Shown one piece after another: positions 39,967 through 54,016 of a DNA stretch of 64,000 nt. The position numbers and the translations under genes were made by a program. Location: positions 870,501 through 934,500 of the forward strand of contig OX467089.1 of the NCBI GenBank assembly GCA_950106755.1. Direction: 5' to 3'. The notes beneath the pieces are model-generated. The model worked only from the letters and a program-made list of their open reading frames with translations. It did no database searches and was not told the DNA's origin. This DNA is from Climacium dendroides. Lineage: Eukaryota > Streptophyta > Bryopsida > Hypnales > Climaciaceae. Every line of letters starts with the position of its first letter. The first letter of the stretch is position 1.

Positions 39967-42900
39967 GAATTCGTGACTTTATGAATAATTGCAACTTGGA
40001 CAACATGTTTCCTATTTTTTTTTACGTGAATTTTATGAGGTTACATTTTGTTGGACACTAAAGTACAGGGCTAGGTTCATGCCCCAATTTTTACTTCCAC
40101 GTACGCGGTCATACAAAGTGACCACCAATTGCATTTTTTTTGAATTCGTGACTTTATGAATAATTGCAACTTGGACAACATGTTTACCATTCTTTCTTAT
40201 GTGAATTTCATGAGGTTACATTTTGTTGGACACTAAAGTACAGGGCTAGGTTCATGCCCCAATTTTTACTTTCACGTACGCGGTCATTCAAAGTGACCAC
40301 CAATTGCATTTTTTTTGAATTCGTGACTTTATGAATAATTGCAACTTGGACAACATGTTTCCCATTTTTTTTTACGTGAATTTTATGAGGTTACATTTTG
40401 TTGGACACTAAAGTACAGGGCTAGGTTCATGCCCCAATTTTTACTTTCAGGTACGAGGTTATCAAAGTGACCACCAATTGCATTGTTTTTGAATTCGTGA
40501 CTTTATGAATAATTGCAACTTGGACAACATGTTTCCCATATTTTTTTCCCGTGAATTTTATGAGGTTACATTTTGTTGGACACTAAAGTACAGGGCTAGG
40601 TTCATGCCCCAATTTTTACTTTCACGTACGCGGTCATTCAAAGTGACCACCAATTGCATTTTTTTTGAATTCGTGACTTTATGAATAATTGCAACTTGGA
40701 CAACATGTTTCCCATTTTTTTTTCCCGTAGATTTTATGAGGTTACATTTTGTTCGACACTAAAGTACAGGGCTAGGTTCATGCCCCAATTTTTACTTTCA
40801 CGTACGCGGTCATTCAAAGTGACCACCAATTGCATTTTTTTTGAATTCGTGACTTTATGAATAATTGCAACTTGGACAACATGTTTCCTATTTTTTTTCC
40901 CGTAAATTTTATGAGGTTACATTTTGTTGGACACTAAAGTACAGGGCTAGGTTCATGCCCCAATTTTTACTTTCACGTACGCGGTCATTCAAAGTGACCA
41001 CCAATTGCATTTTTTTTGAATTCGTGACTTTATGAATAATTGCAACTTGGACAACATGTTTACCATTCTTTCTTACGTGAATTTCATGAGGTTACATTTT
41101 GTTGGACACTAAAGTACAGGGCTAGGTTCATGCCCCAATTTTTACTTTCAGGTACGAGGTTATCAAAGTGACCACCAATTGCATTTTTTTTGAATTCGTG
41201 ACTTTATGAATAATTGCAACTTGGACAACATGTTTCCCATTTTTTTTTCCCGTGAATTTTATGAGGTTACATTTTATTGGACACTAAAGTACAGGGCTAG
41301 GTTCATGCCCCAATTTTTACTTTCACGTACGCGGTCATTCAAAGTGACCACCAATTGCATTTTCTTTGAATTCGTGACTTTATGAATAATTGCAACTTGG
41401 ACAACATGTTTCCTATTTTTTTTTACGTGAATTTTATGAGGTTACATTTTGTTGGACACTAAAGTACAGGGCTAGGTTCATGCCCCAATTTTTACTTCCA
41501 CGTACGCGGTCATACAAAGTGACCACCAATTGCATTTTTTTTGAATTCGTGACTTTATGAATAATTGCAACTTGGACAACATGTTTACCATTCTTTCTTA
41601 TGTGAATTTCATGAGGTTACATTTTGTTGGACACTAAAGTACAGGGCTAGGTTCATGCCCCAATTTTTACTTTCACGTACGCGGTCATTCAAAGTGACCA
41701 CCAATTGCATTTTTTTTGAATTCGTGACTTTATGAATAATTGCAACTTGGACAACATGTTTCCCATTTTTTTTTACGTGAATTTTATGAGGTTACATTTT
41801 GTTGGACACTAAAGTACAGGGCTAGGTTCATGCCCCAATTTTTACTTTCAGGTACGAGGTTATCAAAGTGACCACCAATTGCATTGTTTTTGAATTCGTG
41901 ACTTTATGAATAATTGCAACTTGGACAACATGTTTCCCATATTTTTTTCCCGTGAATTTTATGAGGTTACATTTTGTTGGACACTAAAGTACAGGGCTAG
42001 GTTCATGCCCCAATTTTTACTTTCACGTACGCGGTCATTCAAAGTGACCACCAATTGCATTTTTTTTGAATTCGTGACTTTATGAATAATTGCAACTTGG
42101 ACAACATGTTTCCCATTTTTTTTTCCCGTAGATTTTATGAGGTTACATTTTGTTCGACACTAAAGTACAGGGCTAGGTTCATGCCCCAATTTTTACTTTC
42201 ACGTACGCGGTCATTCAAAGTGACCACCAATTGCATTTTTTATGAATTCGTGACTTTATGAATAATTGCAACTTGGACAACATGTTTCCTATTTTTTTTC
42301 CCGTAAATTTTATGAGGTTACATTTTGTTGGACACTAAAGTACAGGGCTAGGTTCATGCCCCAATTTTTACTTTCACGTACGCGGTCATTCAAAGTGACC
42401 ACCAATTGCATTTTTTTTGAATTCGTGACTTTATGAATAATTGCAACTTGGACAACATGTTTACCATTCTTTCTTACGTGAATTTCATGAGGTTACATTT
42501 TGTTGGACACTAAAGTACAGGGCTAGGTTCATGCCCCAATTTTTACTTTCAGGTACGAGGTTATCAAAGTGACCACCAATTGCATTTTTTTTGAATTCGT
42601 GACTTTATGAATAATTGCAACTTGGACAACATGTTTCCCATTTTTTTTTCCCGTGAATTTTATGAGGTTACATTTTATTGGACACTAAAGTACAGGGCTA
42701 GGTTCATGCCCCAATTTTTACTTTCACGTACGCGGTCATTCAAAGTGACCACCAATTGCATTTTCTTTGAATTCGTGACTTTATGAATAATTGCAACTTG
42801 GACAACATGTTTCCTATTTTTTTTTACGTGAATTTTATGAGGTTACATTTTGTTGGACACTAAAGTACAGGGCTAGGTTCATGCCCCAATTTTTACTTCC

Positions 42901-45000
42901 ACGTACGCGGTCATACAAAGTGACCACCAATTGCATTTTTTTTGAATTCGTGACTTTATGAATAATTGCAACTTGGACAACATGTTTACCATTCTTTCTT
43001 ATGTGAATTTCATGAGGTTACATTTTGTTGGACACTAAAGTACAGGGCTAGGTTCATGCCCCAATTTTTACTTTCACGTACGCGGTCATTCAAAGTGACC
43101 ACCAATTGCATTTTTTTTGAATTCGTGACTTTATGAATAATTGCAACTTGGACAACATGTTTCCCATTTTTTTTTACGTGAATTTTATGAGGTTACATTT
43201 TGTTGGACACTAAAGTACAGGGCTAGGTTCATGCCCCAATTTTTACTTTCAGGTACGAGGTTATCAAAGTGACCACCAATTGCATTGTTTTTGAATTCGT
43301 GACTTTATGAATAATTGCAACTTGGACAACATGTTTCCCATATTTTTTTCCCGTGAATTTTATGAGGTTACATTTTGTTGGACACTAAAGTACAGGGCTA
43401 GGTTCATGCCCCAATTTTTACTTTCACGTACGCGGTCATTCAAAGTGACCACCAATTGCATTTTTTTTGAATTCGTGACTTTATGAATAATTGCAACTTG
43501 GACAACATGTTTCCCATTTTTTTTTCCCGTAGATTTTATGAGGTTACATTTTGTTCGACACTAAAGTACAGGGCTAGGTTCATGCCCCAATTTTTACTTT
43601 CACGTACGCGGTCATTCAAAGTGACCACCAATTGCATTTTTTATGAATTCGTGACTTTATGAATAATTGCAACTTGGACAACATGTTTCCTATTTTTTTT
43701 CCCGTAAATTTTATGAGGTTACATTTTGTTGGACACTAAAGTACAGGGCTAGGTTCATGCCCCAATTTTTACTTTCACGTACGCGGTCATTCAAAGTGAC
43801 CACCAATTGCATTTTTTTTGAATTCGTGACTTTATGAATAATTGCAACTTGGACAACATGTTTACCATTCTTTCTTACGTGAATTTCATGAGGTTACATT
43901 TTGTTGGACACTAAAGTACAGGGCTAGGTTCATGCCCCAATTTTTACTTTCAGGTACGAGGTTATCAAAGTGACCACCAATTGCATTGTTTTTGAATTCG
44001 TGACTTTATGAATAATTGCAACTTGGACAACATGTTTCCCATTTTTTTTTCCCGTGAATTTTATGAGGTTACATTTTATTGGACACTAAAGTACAGGGCT
44101 AGGTTCATGCCCCAATTTTTACTTTCACGTACGCGGTCATTCAAAGTGACCACCAATTGCATTTTCTTTGAATTCGTGACTTTATGAATAATTGCAACTT
44201 GGACAACATGTTTCCTATTTTTTTTTACGTGAATTTTATGAGGTTACATTTTGTTGGACACTAAAGTACAGGGCTAGGTTCATGCCCCAATTTTTACTTC
44301 CACGTACGCGGTCATACAAAGTGACCACCAATTGCATTTTTTTTGAATTCGTGACTTTATGAATAATTGCAACTTGGACAACATGTTTACCATTCTTTCT
44401 TATGTGAATTTCATGAGGTTACATTTTGTTGGACACTAAAGTACAGGGCTAGGTTCATGCCCCAATTTTTACTTTCACGTACGCGGTCATTCAAAGTGAC
44501 CACCAATTGCATTTTTTTTGAATTCGTGACTTTATGAATAATTGCAACTTGGACAACATGTTTCCCATTTTTTTTTACGTGAATTTTATGAGGTTACATT
44601 TTGTTGGACACTAAAGTACAGGGCTAGGTTCATGCCCCAATTTTTACTTTCAGGTACGAGGTTATCAAAGTGACCACCAATTGCATTGTTTTTGAATTCG
44701 TGACTTTATGAATAATTGCAACTTGGACAACATGTTTCCCATATTTTTTTCCCGTGAATTTTATGAGGTTACATTTTGTTGGACACTAAAGTACAGGGCT
44801 AGGTTCATGCCCCAATTTTTACTTTCACGTACGCGGTCATTCAAAGTGACCACCAATTGCATTTTTTTTGAATTCGTGACTTTATGAATAATTGCAACTT
44901 GGACAACATGTTTCCCATTTTTTTTTCCCGTAGATTTTATGAGGTTACATTTTGTTCGACACTAAAGTACAGGGCTAGGTTCATGCCCCAATTTTTACTT
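39967..45000 (+). repeat. 8-monomer higher-order repeat (1401 bp), about 3.6 copies
   Basis: Copies start near 39967, 41368, 42769 and 44170. TTACTTCCACG with GGTCATACAAAG occurs at 40091, 41492, 42893 and 44294, and GTTCGACAC at 40751, 42152, 43553 and 44954, each exactly 1401 bp apart. TTTTATTGGACAC occurs once per full unit (about 41273, 42674 and 44075). Units 2 and 3 share TTTTTATGAATTC (near 42240 and 43641), which the first unit lacks. The fourth copy stops near 45000, where one monomer (CCTATTTTTTTTCCCGTAAAT) is missing. Confidence 0.9.
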
Positions 45001-47011
45001 TCACGTACGCGGTCATTCAAAGTGACCACCAATTGCATTTTTTTTGAATTCGTGACTTTATGAATAATTGCAACTTGGACAACATGTTTACCATTCTTTC
45101 TTACGTGAATTTCATGAGGTTACATTTTGTTGGACACTAAAGTACAGGGCTAGGTTCATGCCCCAATTTTTACTTTCAGGTACGAGGTTATCAAAGTGAC
45201 CACCAATTGCATTTTTTTTGAATTCGTGACTTTATGAATAATTGCAACTTGGACAACATGTTTCCCATTTTTTTTTCCCGTGAATTTTATGAGGTTACAT
45301 TTTGTTGGACACTAAAGTACAGGGCTAGGTTCATGCCCCAATTTTTACTTTCACGTACGCGGTCATTCAAAGTGACCACCAATTGCATTTTCTTTGAATT
45401 CGTGACTTTATGAATAATTGCAACTTGGACAACATGTTTCCCATTTTTTTTTACGTGAATTTTATGAGGTTACATTTTGTTGGACACTAAAGTACAGGGC
45501 TAGGTTCATGCCCCAATTTTTACTTTCACGTACGCGGTCATTCAAAGTGACCACCAATTGCATTTTTTTTGAATTCGTGACTTTATGAATAATTGCAACT
45601 TGGACAACAGGTTTCCCATTTTTTTTTACGTGAATTTTATGAGGTTACATTTTGTTGGACACTAAAGTACAGGGCTAGGTTCATGCCCCAATTTTTACTT
45701 TCAGGTACGAGGTTATCAAAGTGACCACCAATTGCATTGTTTTTGAATTCGTGACTTTATGAATAATTGCAACTTGGACAACATGTTTCCCATATTTTTT
45801 TCCCGTGAATTTTATGAGGTTACATTTTGTTGGACACTAAAGTACAGGGCTAGGTTCATGCCCCAATTTTTACTTTCACGTACGCGGTCATTCAAAGTGA
45901 CCACCAATTGCATTTTTTTTGAATTCGTGACTTTATGAATAATTGCAACTTGGACAACATGTTTCCCATTTTTTTTTCCCGTAGATTTTATGAGGTTACA
46001 TTTTGTTCGACACTAAAGTACAGGGCTAGGTTCATGCCCCAATTTTTACTTTCACGTACGCGGTCATTCAAAGTGACCACCAATTGCATTTTTTTTGAAT
46101 TCGTGACTTTATGAATAATTGCAACTTGGACAACATGTTTACCATTCTTTCTTACGTGAATTTCATGAGGTTACATTTTGTTGGACACTAAAGTACAGGG
46201 CTAGGTTCATGCCCCAATTTTTACTTTCAGGTACGAGGTTATCAAAGTGACCACCAATTGCATTTTTTTTGAATTCGTGACTTTATGAATAATTGCAACT
46301 TGGACAACATGTTTCCCATTTTTTTTTCCCGTGAATTTTATGAGGTTACATTTTGTTGGACACTAAAGTACAGGGCTAGGTTCATGCCCCAATTTTTACT
46401 TTCACGTACGCGGTCATTCAAAGTGACCACCAATTGCATTTTCTTTGAATTCGTGACTTTATGAATAATTGCAACTTGGACAACATGTTTCCCATTTTTT
46501 TTTACGTGAATTTTATGAGGTTACATTTTGTTGGACACTAAAGTACAGGGCTAGGTTCATGCCCCAATTTTTACTTTCACGTACGCGGTCATTCAAAGTG
46601 ACCACCAATTGCATTTTTTTTGAATTCGTGACTTTATGAATAATTGCAACTTGGACAACAGGTTTCCCATTTTTTTTTACGTGAATTTTATGAGGTTACA
46701 TTTTGTTGGACACTAAAGTACAGGGCTAGGTTCATGCCCCAATTTTTACTTTCAGGTACGAGGTTATCAAAGTGACCACCAATTGCATTGTTTTTGAATT
46801 CGTGACTTTATGAATAATTGCAACTTGGACAACATGTTTCCCATATTTTTTTCCCGTGAATTTTATGAGGTTACATTTTGTTGGACACTAAAGTACAGGG
46901 CTAGGTTCATGCCCCAATTTTTACTTTCACGTACGCGGTCATTCAAAGTGACCACCAATTGCATTTTTTTTGAATTCGTGACTTTATGAATAATTGCAAC
47001 TTGGACAACAT
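44450..47011 (+). repeat. 6-monomer higher-order repeat (1051 bp), about 2.4 copies
   Basis: GTTCGACAC (44954 and 46005), ACAACAGG (CAGG at 45608 and 46659) and CATTGTTTTTG (about 44687, 45738 and 46789) repeat at 1051 bp. The unit looks like the 8-monomer unit after loss of two monomers. The match ends at about 45960/47011, where CCCGTAGATTTT faces a shortened T8-CCCGTG tract. Confidence 0.85.
45546..45719 (+). repeat. Variant monomer with ACAACAGG (174 bp)
   Basis: This is a type B, ACGTG-form monomer in which the palindrome AACATGTT is changed to AACAGGTT. It is the first of fifteen such copies, with CAGG at 45608, 46659, 47885, 49813, 52091, 53317, 54894, 55595, 56997, 58223, 59800, 60325, 60850, 62777 and 63827. 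It is confined to the right third of the window. Most copies are followed by a CATTGTTTTTG, CCCATATTT monomer. Confidence 0.88.
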
Positions 47012-48890
47012 GTTTCCCATTTTTTTTCCCGTGAATTTTATGAGGTTACATTTTGTTGGACACTAAAGTACAGGGCTAGGTTCATGCCCCAATTTTTACT
47101 TTCACGTACGCGGTCATTCAAAGTGACCACCAATTGCATTTTTTTTGAATTCGTGACTTTATGAATAATTGCAACTTGGACAACATGTTTCCCATTTTTT
47201 TTTACGTGAATTTTATGAGGTTACATTTTGTTGGACACTAAAGTACAGGGCTAGGTTCATGCCCCAATTTTTACTTTCAGGTACGAGGTTATCAAAGTGA
47301 CCACCAATTGCATTTTTTTTGAATTCGTGACTTTATGAATAATTGCAACTTGGACAACATGTTTCCCATTTTTTTTTCCCGTGAATTTTATGAGGTTACA
47401 TTTTGTTGGACACTAAAGTACAGGGCTAGGTTCATGCCCCAATTTTTACTTTCACGTACGCGGTCATTCAAAGTGACCACCAATTGCATTTTTTTTGAAT
47501 TCGTGACTTTATGAATAATTGCAACTTGGACAACATGTTTCCCATTTTTTTTTCCCGTAGATTTTATGAGGTTACATTTTGTTGGACACTAAAGTACAGG
47601 GCTAGGTTCATGCCCCAATTTTTACTTTCACGTACGCGGTCATTCAAAGTGACCACCAATTGCATTTTCTTTGAATTCGTGACTTTATGAATAATTGCAA
47701 CTTGGACAACATGTTTCCCATTTTTTTTTACGTGAATTTTATGAGGTTACATTTTGTTGGACACTAAAGTACAGGGCTAGGTTCATGCCCCAATTTTTAC
47801 TTTCACGTACGCGGTCATTCAAAGTGACCACCAATTGCATTTTTTTTGAATTCGTGACTTTATGAATAATTGCAACTTGGACAACAGGTTTCCCATTTTT
47901 TTTTACGTGAATTTTATGAGGTTACATTTTGTTGGACACTAAAGTACAGGGCTAGGTTCATGCCCCAATTTTTACTTTCAGGTACGAGGTTATCAAAGTG
48001 ACCACCAATTGCATTGTTTTTGAATTCGTGACTTTATGAATAATTGCAACTTGGACAACATGTTTCCCATATTTTTTTCCCGTGAATTTTATGAGGTTAC
48101 ATTTTGTTGGACACTAAAGTACAGGGCTAGGTTCATGCCCCAATTTTTACTTTCACGTACGCGGTCATTCAAAGTGACCACCAATTGCATTTTTTTTGAA
48201 TTCGTGACTTTATGAATAATTGCAACTTGGACAACATGTTTCCCATTTTTTTTCCCGTGAATTTTATGAGGTTACATTTTGTTGGACACTAAAGTACAGG
48301 GCTAGGTTCATGCCCCAATTTTTACTTTCACGTACGCGGTCATTCAAAGTGACCACCAATTGCATTTTTTTTGAATTCGTGACTTTATGAATAATTGCAA
48401 CTTGGACAACATGTTTCCCATTTTTTTTTACGTGAATTTTATGAGGTTACATTTTGTTGGACACTAAAGTACAGGGCTAGGTTCATGCCCCAATTTTTAC
48501 TTTCAGGTACGAGGTTATCAAAGTGACCACCAATTGCATTTTTTTTGAATTCGTGACTTTATGAATAATTGCAACTTGGACAACATGTTTCCCATTTTTT
48601 TTTCCCGTGAATTTTATGAGGTTACATTTTGTTGGACACTAAAGTACAGGGCTAGGTTCATGCCCCAATTTTTACTTTCACGTACGCGGTCATTCAAAGT
48701 GACCACCAATTGCATTTTTTTTGAATTCGTGACTTTATGAATAATTGCAACTTGGACAACATGTTTCCCATTTTTTTTTCCCGTAGATTTTATGAGGTTA
48801 CATTTTGTTGGACACTAAAGTACAGGGCTAGGTTCATGCCCCAATTTTTACTTTCACGTACGCGGTCATTCAAAGTGACCACCAATTGCA
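46230..48890 (+). repeat. 7-monomer higher-order repeat (1226 bp), about 2.2 copies
   Basis: ACAACAGG (46659 and 47885), TTTTCTTTG (about 46440 and 47666), the shortened T8-CCCGTG tract (about 47021 and 48247) and CGTAG (47556 and 48782) recur 1226 bp apart. The match fails near 47660/48886, where TTTTCTTTG faces an uninterrupted T-tract. This block lies within the ends of the flanking 6- and 11-monomer units. Confidence 0.82.
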
Positions 48891-50978
48891 TTTTTTTTGA
48901 ATTCGTGACTTTATGAATAATTGCAACTTGGACAACATGTTTCCCATTTTTTTTTCCCGTAAATTTTATGAGGTTACATTTTGTTGGACACTAAAGTACA
49001 GGGCTAGGTTCATGCCCCAATTTTTACTTTCATGTACGCGGTCATTCAAAGTGACCACCAATTGCATTTTTTTTGAATTCGTGACTTTATGAATAATTGC
49101 AACTTGGACAACATGTTTCCCATTTTTTTTTACGTGAATTTTATGAGGTTACATTTTGTTGGACACTAAAGTACAGGGCTAGGTTCATGCCCCAATTTTT
49201 ACTTTCAGGTACGAGGTTATCAAAGTGACCACCAATTGCATTTTTTTTGAATTCGTGACTTTATGAATAATTGCAACTTGGACAACATGTTTCCCATTTT
49301 TTTTTCCCGTGAATTTTATGAGGTTACATTTTGTTGGACACTAAAGTACAGGGCTAGGTTCATGCCCCAATTTTTACTTTCACGTACGCGGTCATTCAAA
49401 GTGACCACCAATTGCATTTTTTTTGAATTCGTGACTTTATGAATAATTGCAACTTGGACAACATGTTTCCCATTTTTTTTTCCCGTAGATTTTATGAGGT
49501 TACATTTTGTTGGACACTAAAGTACAGGGCTAGGTTCATGCCCCAATTTTTACTTTCACGTACGCGGTCATTCAAAGTGACCACCAATTGCATTTTCTTT
49601 GAATTCGTGACTTTATGAATAATTGCAACTTGGACAACATGTTTCCCATTTTTTTTTACGTGAATTTTATGAGGTTACATTTTGTTGGACACTAAAGTAC
49701 AGGGCTAGGTTCATGCCCCAATTTTTACTTTCACGTACGCGGTCATTCAAAGTGACCACCAATTGCATTTTTTTTGAATTCGTGACTTTATGAATAATTG
49801 CAACTTGGACAACAGGTTTCCCATTTTTTTTTACGTGAATTTTATGAGGTTACATTTTGTTGGACACTAAAGTACAGGGCTAGGTTCATGCCCCAATTTT
49901 TACTTTCAGGTACGAGGTTATCAAAGTGACCACCAATTGCATTGTTTTTGAATTCGTGACTTTATGAATAATTGCAACTTGGACAACATGTTTCCCATAT
50001 TTTTTTCCCGTGAATTTTATGAGGTTACATTTTGTTGGACACTAAAGTACAGGGCTAGGTTCATGCCCCAATTTTTACTTTCACGTACGCGGTCATTCAA
50101 AGTGACCACCAATTGCATTTTTTTTGAATTCGTGACTTTATGAATAATTGCAACTTGGACAACATGTTTCCCATTTTTTTTCCCGTGAATTTTATGAGGT
50201 TACATTTTGTTGGACACTAAAGTACAGGGCTAGGTTCATGCCCCAATTTTTACTTTCACGTACGCGGTCATTCAAAGTGACCACCAATTGCATTTTTTTT
50301 GAATTCGTGACTTTATGAATAATTGCAACTTGGACAACATGTTTCCCATTTTTTTTTACGTGAATTTTATGAGGTTACATTTTGTTGGACACTAAAGTAC
50401 AGGGCTAGGTTCATGCCCCAATTTTTACTTTCAGGTACGAGGTTATCAAAGTGACCACCAATTGCATTTTTTTTGAATTCGTGACTTTATGAATAATTGC
50501 AACTTGGACAACATGTTTCCCATTTTTTTTTCCCGTGAATTTTATGAGGTTACATTTTGTTGGACACTAAAGTACAGGGCTAGGTTCATGCCCCAATTTT
50601 TACTTTCACGTACGCGGTCATTCAAAGTGACCACCAATTGCATTTTTTTTGAATTCGTGACTTTATGAATAATTGCAACTTGGACAACATGTTTCCCATT
50701 TTTTTTTCCCGTAGATTTTATGAGGTTACATTTTGTTGGACACTAAAGTACAGGGCTAGGTTCATGCCCCAATTTTTACTTTCACGTACGCGGTCATTCA
50801 AAGTGACCACCAATTGCATTTTTTTTGAATTCGTGACTTTATGAATAATTGCAACTTGGACAACATGTTTCCCATTTTTTTTTCCCGTAAATTTTATGAG
50901 GTTACATTTTGTTGGACACTAAAGTACAGGGCTAGGTTCATGCCCCAATTTTTACTTTCATGTACGCGGTCATTCAAA
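47060..50978 (+). repeat. 11-monomer higher-order repeat (1928 bp), two tandem copies
   Basis: Offset 1928 bp links CGTAG (47556 and 49484; 48782 and 50710), ACAACAGG (47885 and 49813), and a CCCGTAAAT monomer with a CATGTACGCGG junction (about 48960-49040 and 50888-50968). Copies span about 47060-48987 and 48988-50978. The match ends where an ACGTG monomer (about 49125) faces an interrupted-tract monomer (about 51053). The 11-mer can be read as a 7-mer plus a 4-mer. Confidence 0.86.
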
Positions 50979-51249
50979 GTGACCACCAATTGCATTTTTT
51001 TTGAATTCGTGACTTTATGAATAATTGCAACTTGGACAACATGTTTACCATTCTTTCTTACGTGAATTTCATGAGGTTACACTTTGTTGGACACTAAAGT
51101 ACAGGGCTAGGTTCATGCCCCAATTTTTACTTTCAGGTACGAGGTTATCAAAGTGACCAGCAATTGCATTTTTTTTGAATTCGTGACTTTATGAATAATT
51201 GCAACTTGGACAACATGTTTCCCATTTTTTTTTCCCGTGAATTTTATGA

Positions 51250-54016
51250 GGTTACATTTTGTTGGACACTAAAGTACAGGGCTAGGTTCATGCCCCAATT
51301 TTTACTTTCACGTACGCGGTCATTCAAAGTGACCACCAATTGCATTTTCTTTGAATTCGTGACTTTATGAATAATTGCAACTTGGACAACATGTTTCCTA
51401 TTTTTTTTTACGTGAATTTTATGAGGTTACATTTTGTTGGACACTAAAGTACAGGGCTAGGTTCATGCCCCAATTTTTACTTTCACGTACGCGGTCATTC
51501 AAAGTGACCACCAATTGCATTTTTTTTGAATTCGTGACTTTATGAATAATTGCAACTTGGACAACATGTTTCCCATTTTTTTTTACGTGAATTTTATGAG
51601 GTTACATTTTGTTGAACACTAAAGTACAGGGCTAGGTTCATGCCCCAATTTTTACTTTGAGGTACGAGGTTATCAAAGTGACCACCAATTGCATTGTTTT
51701 TGAATTCGTGACTTTATGAATAATTGCAACTTGGACAACATGTTTCCCATATTTTTTTCCCGTGAATTTTATGAGGTTACATTTTGTTGGACACTAAAGT
51801 ACAGGGCTAGGTTCATGCCCCAATTTTTACTTTCACGTACGCAGTCATTCAAAGTGACCACCAATTGCATTTTTTTTGAATTCGTGACTTTATGAATAAT
51901 TGCAACTTGGACAACATGTTTCCCATTTTTTTTTCCCGTAAATTTTATGAGGTTACATTTTGTTGGACACTAAAGTACATGGCTAGGTTCATGCCCCAAT
52001 TTTTACTTTCACGTACGCGGTCATTCAAAGTGACCACCAATTGCATTTTTTTTGAATTCGTGACTTTATGAATAATTGCAACTTGGACAACAGGTTTCCC
52101 ATTTTTTTTTACGTGAATTTTATGAGGTTACATTTTGTTGGACACTAAAGTACAGGGCTAGGTTCATGCCCCAATTTTTACTTTCAGGTACGAGGTTATC
52201 AAAGTGACCACCAATTGCATTGTTTTTGAATTCGTGACTTTATGAATAATTGCAACTTGGACAACATGTTTCCCATATTTTTTTCCCGTGAATTTTATGA
52301 GGTTACATTTTGTTGGACACTAAAGTACAGGGCTAGGTTCATGCCCCAATTTTTACTTTCACGTACGCGGTCATTCAAAGTGACCACCAATTGCATTTTT
52401 TTTGAATTCGTGACTTTATGAATAATTGCAACTTGGACAACATGTTTCCTATTTTTTTTTACGTGAATTTTATGAGGTTTCATTTTGTTGGACACTAAAG
52501 TACAGGGCTAGGTTCATGCCCCAATTTTTACTTTCACGTACGCGGTCATTCAAAGTGACCACCAATTGCATTTTCTTTGAATTCGTGACTTTATGAATAA
52601 TTGCAACTTGGACAACATGTTTCCTATTTTTTTTTACGTGAATTTTATGAGGTTACATTTTGTTGGACACTAAAGTACAGGGCTAGGTTCATGCCCCAAT
52701 TTTTACTTTCACGTACGCGGTCATTCAAAGTGACCACCAATTGCATTTTTTTTGAATTCGTGACTTTATGAATAATTGCAACTTGGACAACATGTTTCCC
52801 ATTTTTTTTTACGTGAATTTTATGAGGTTACATTTTGTTGAACACTAAAGTACAGGGCTAGGTTCATGCCCCAATTTTTACTTTGAGGTACGAGGTTATC
52901 AAAGTGACCACCAATTGCATTGTTTTTGAATTCGTGACTTTATGAATAATTGCAACTTGGACAACATGTTTCCCATATTTTTTTCCCGTGAATTTTATGA
53001 GGTTACATTTTGTTGGACACTAAAGTACAGGGCTAGGTTCATGCCCCAATTTTTACTTTCACGTACGCAGTCATTCAAAGTGACCACCAATTGCATTTTT
53101 TTTGAATTCGTGACTTTATGAATAATTGCAACTTGGACAACATGTTTCCCATTTTTTTTTCCCGTAAATTTTATGAGGTTACATTTTGTTGGACACTAAA
53201 GTACATGGCTAGGTTCATGCCCCAATTTTTACTTTCACGTACGCGGTCATTCAAAGTGACCACCAATTGCATTTTTTTTGAATTCGTGACTTTATGAATA
53301 ATTGCAACTTGGACAACAGGTTTCCCATTTTTTTTTACGTGAATTTTATGAGGTTACATTTTGTTGGACACTAAAGTACAGGGCTAGGTTCATGCCCCAA
53401 TTTTTACTTTCAGGTACGAGGTTATCAAAGTGACCACCAATTGCATTGTTTTTGAATTCGTGACTTTATGAATAATTGCAACTTGGACAACATGTTTCCC
53501 ATATTTTTTTCCCGTGAATTTTATGAGGTTACATTTTGTTGGACACTAAAGTACAGGGCTAGGTTCATGCCCCAATTTTTACTTTCACGTACGCGGTCAT
53601 TCAAAGTGACCACCAATTGCATTTTTTTTGAATTCGTGACTTTATGAATAATTGCAACTTGGACAACATGTTTCCTATTTTTTTTTACGTGAATTTTATG
53701 AGGTTTCATTTTGTTGGACACTAAAGTACAGGGCTAGGTTCATGCCCCAATTTTTACTTTCACGTACGCGGTCATTCAAAGTGACCACCAATTGCATTTT
53801 CTTTGAATTCGTGACTTTATGAATAATTGCAACTTGGACAACATGTTTCCTATTTTTTTTTACGTGAATTTTATGAGGTTACATTTTGTTGGACACTAAA
53901 GTACAGGGCTAGGTTCATGCCCCAATTTTTACTTTCACGTACGCGGTCATTCAAAGTGACCACCAATTGCATTTTTTTTGAATTCGTGACTTTATGAATA
54001 ATTGCAACTTGGACAA
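51250..54016 (+). repeat. 7-monomer higher-order repeat (1226 bp), about 2.3 copies
   Basis: GTTGAACACT with CTTTGAGG (GAACAC at 51614 and 52840), TACGCAGTC (about 51838 and 53064), ACAACAGG (52091 and 53317) and a TTTTCTTTG monomer (about 51346, 52572 and 53798) repeat at 1226 bp. The match ends near 52790/54016, where an ACGTG tract faces CCCGTAAAT. Confidence 0.85.

Noticed and set aside
40001..46200. Autonomous mobile element, suggested by the sharply repeated 1401 bp unit
   Set aside because: The unit consists only of eight satellite monomers. It has no terminal repeats, no target-site duplication and no coding capacity.
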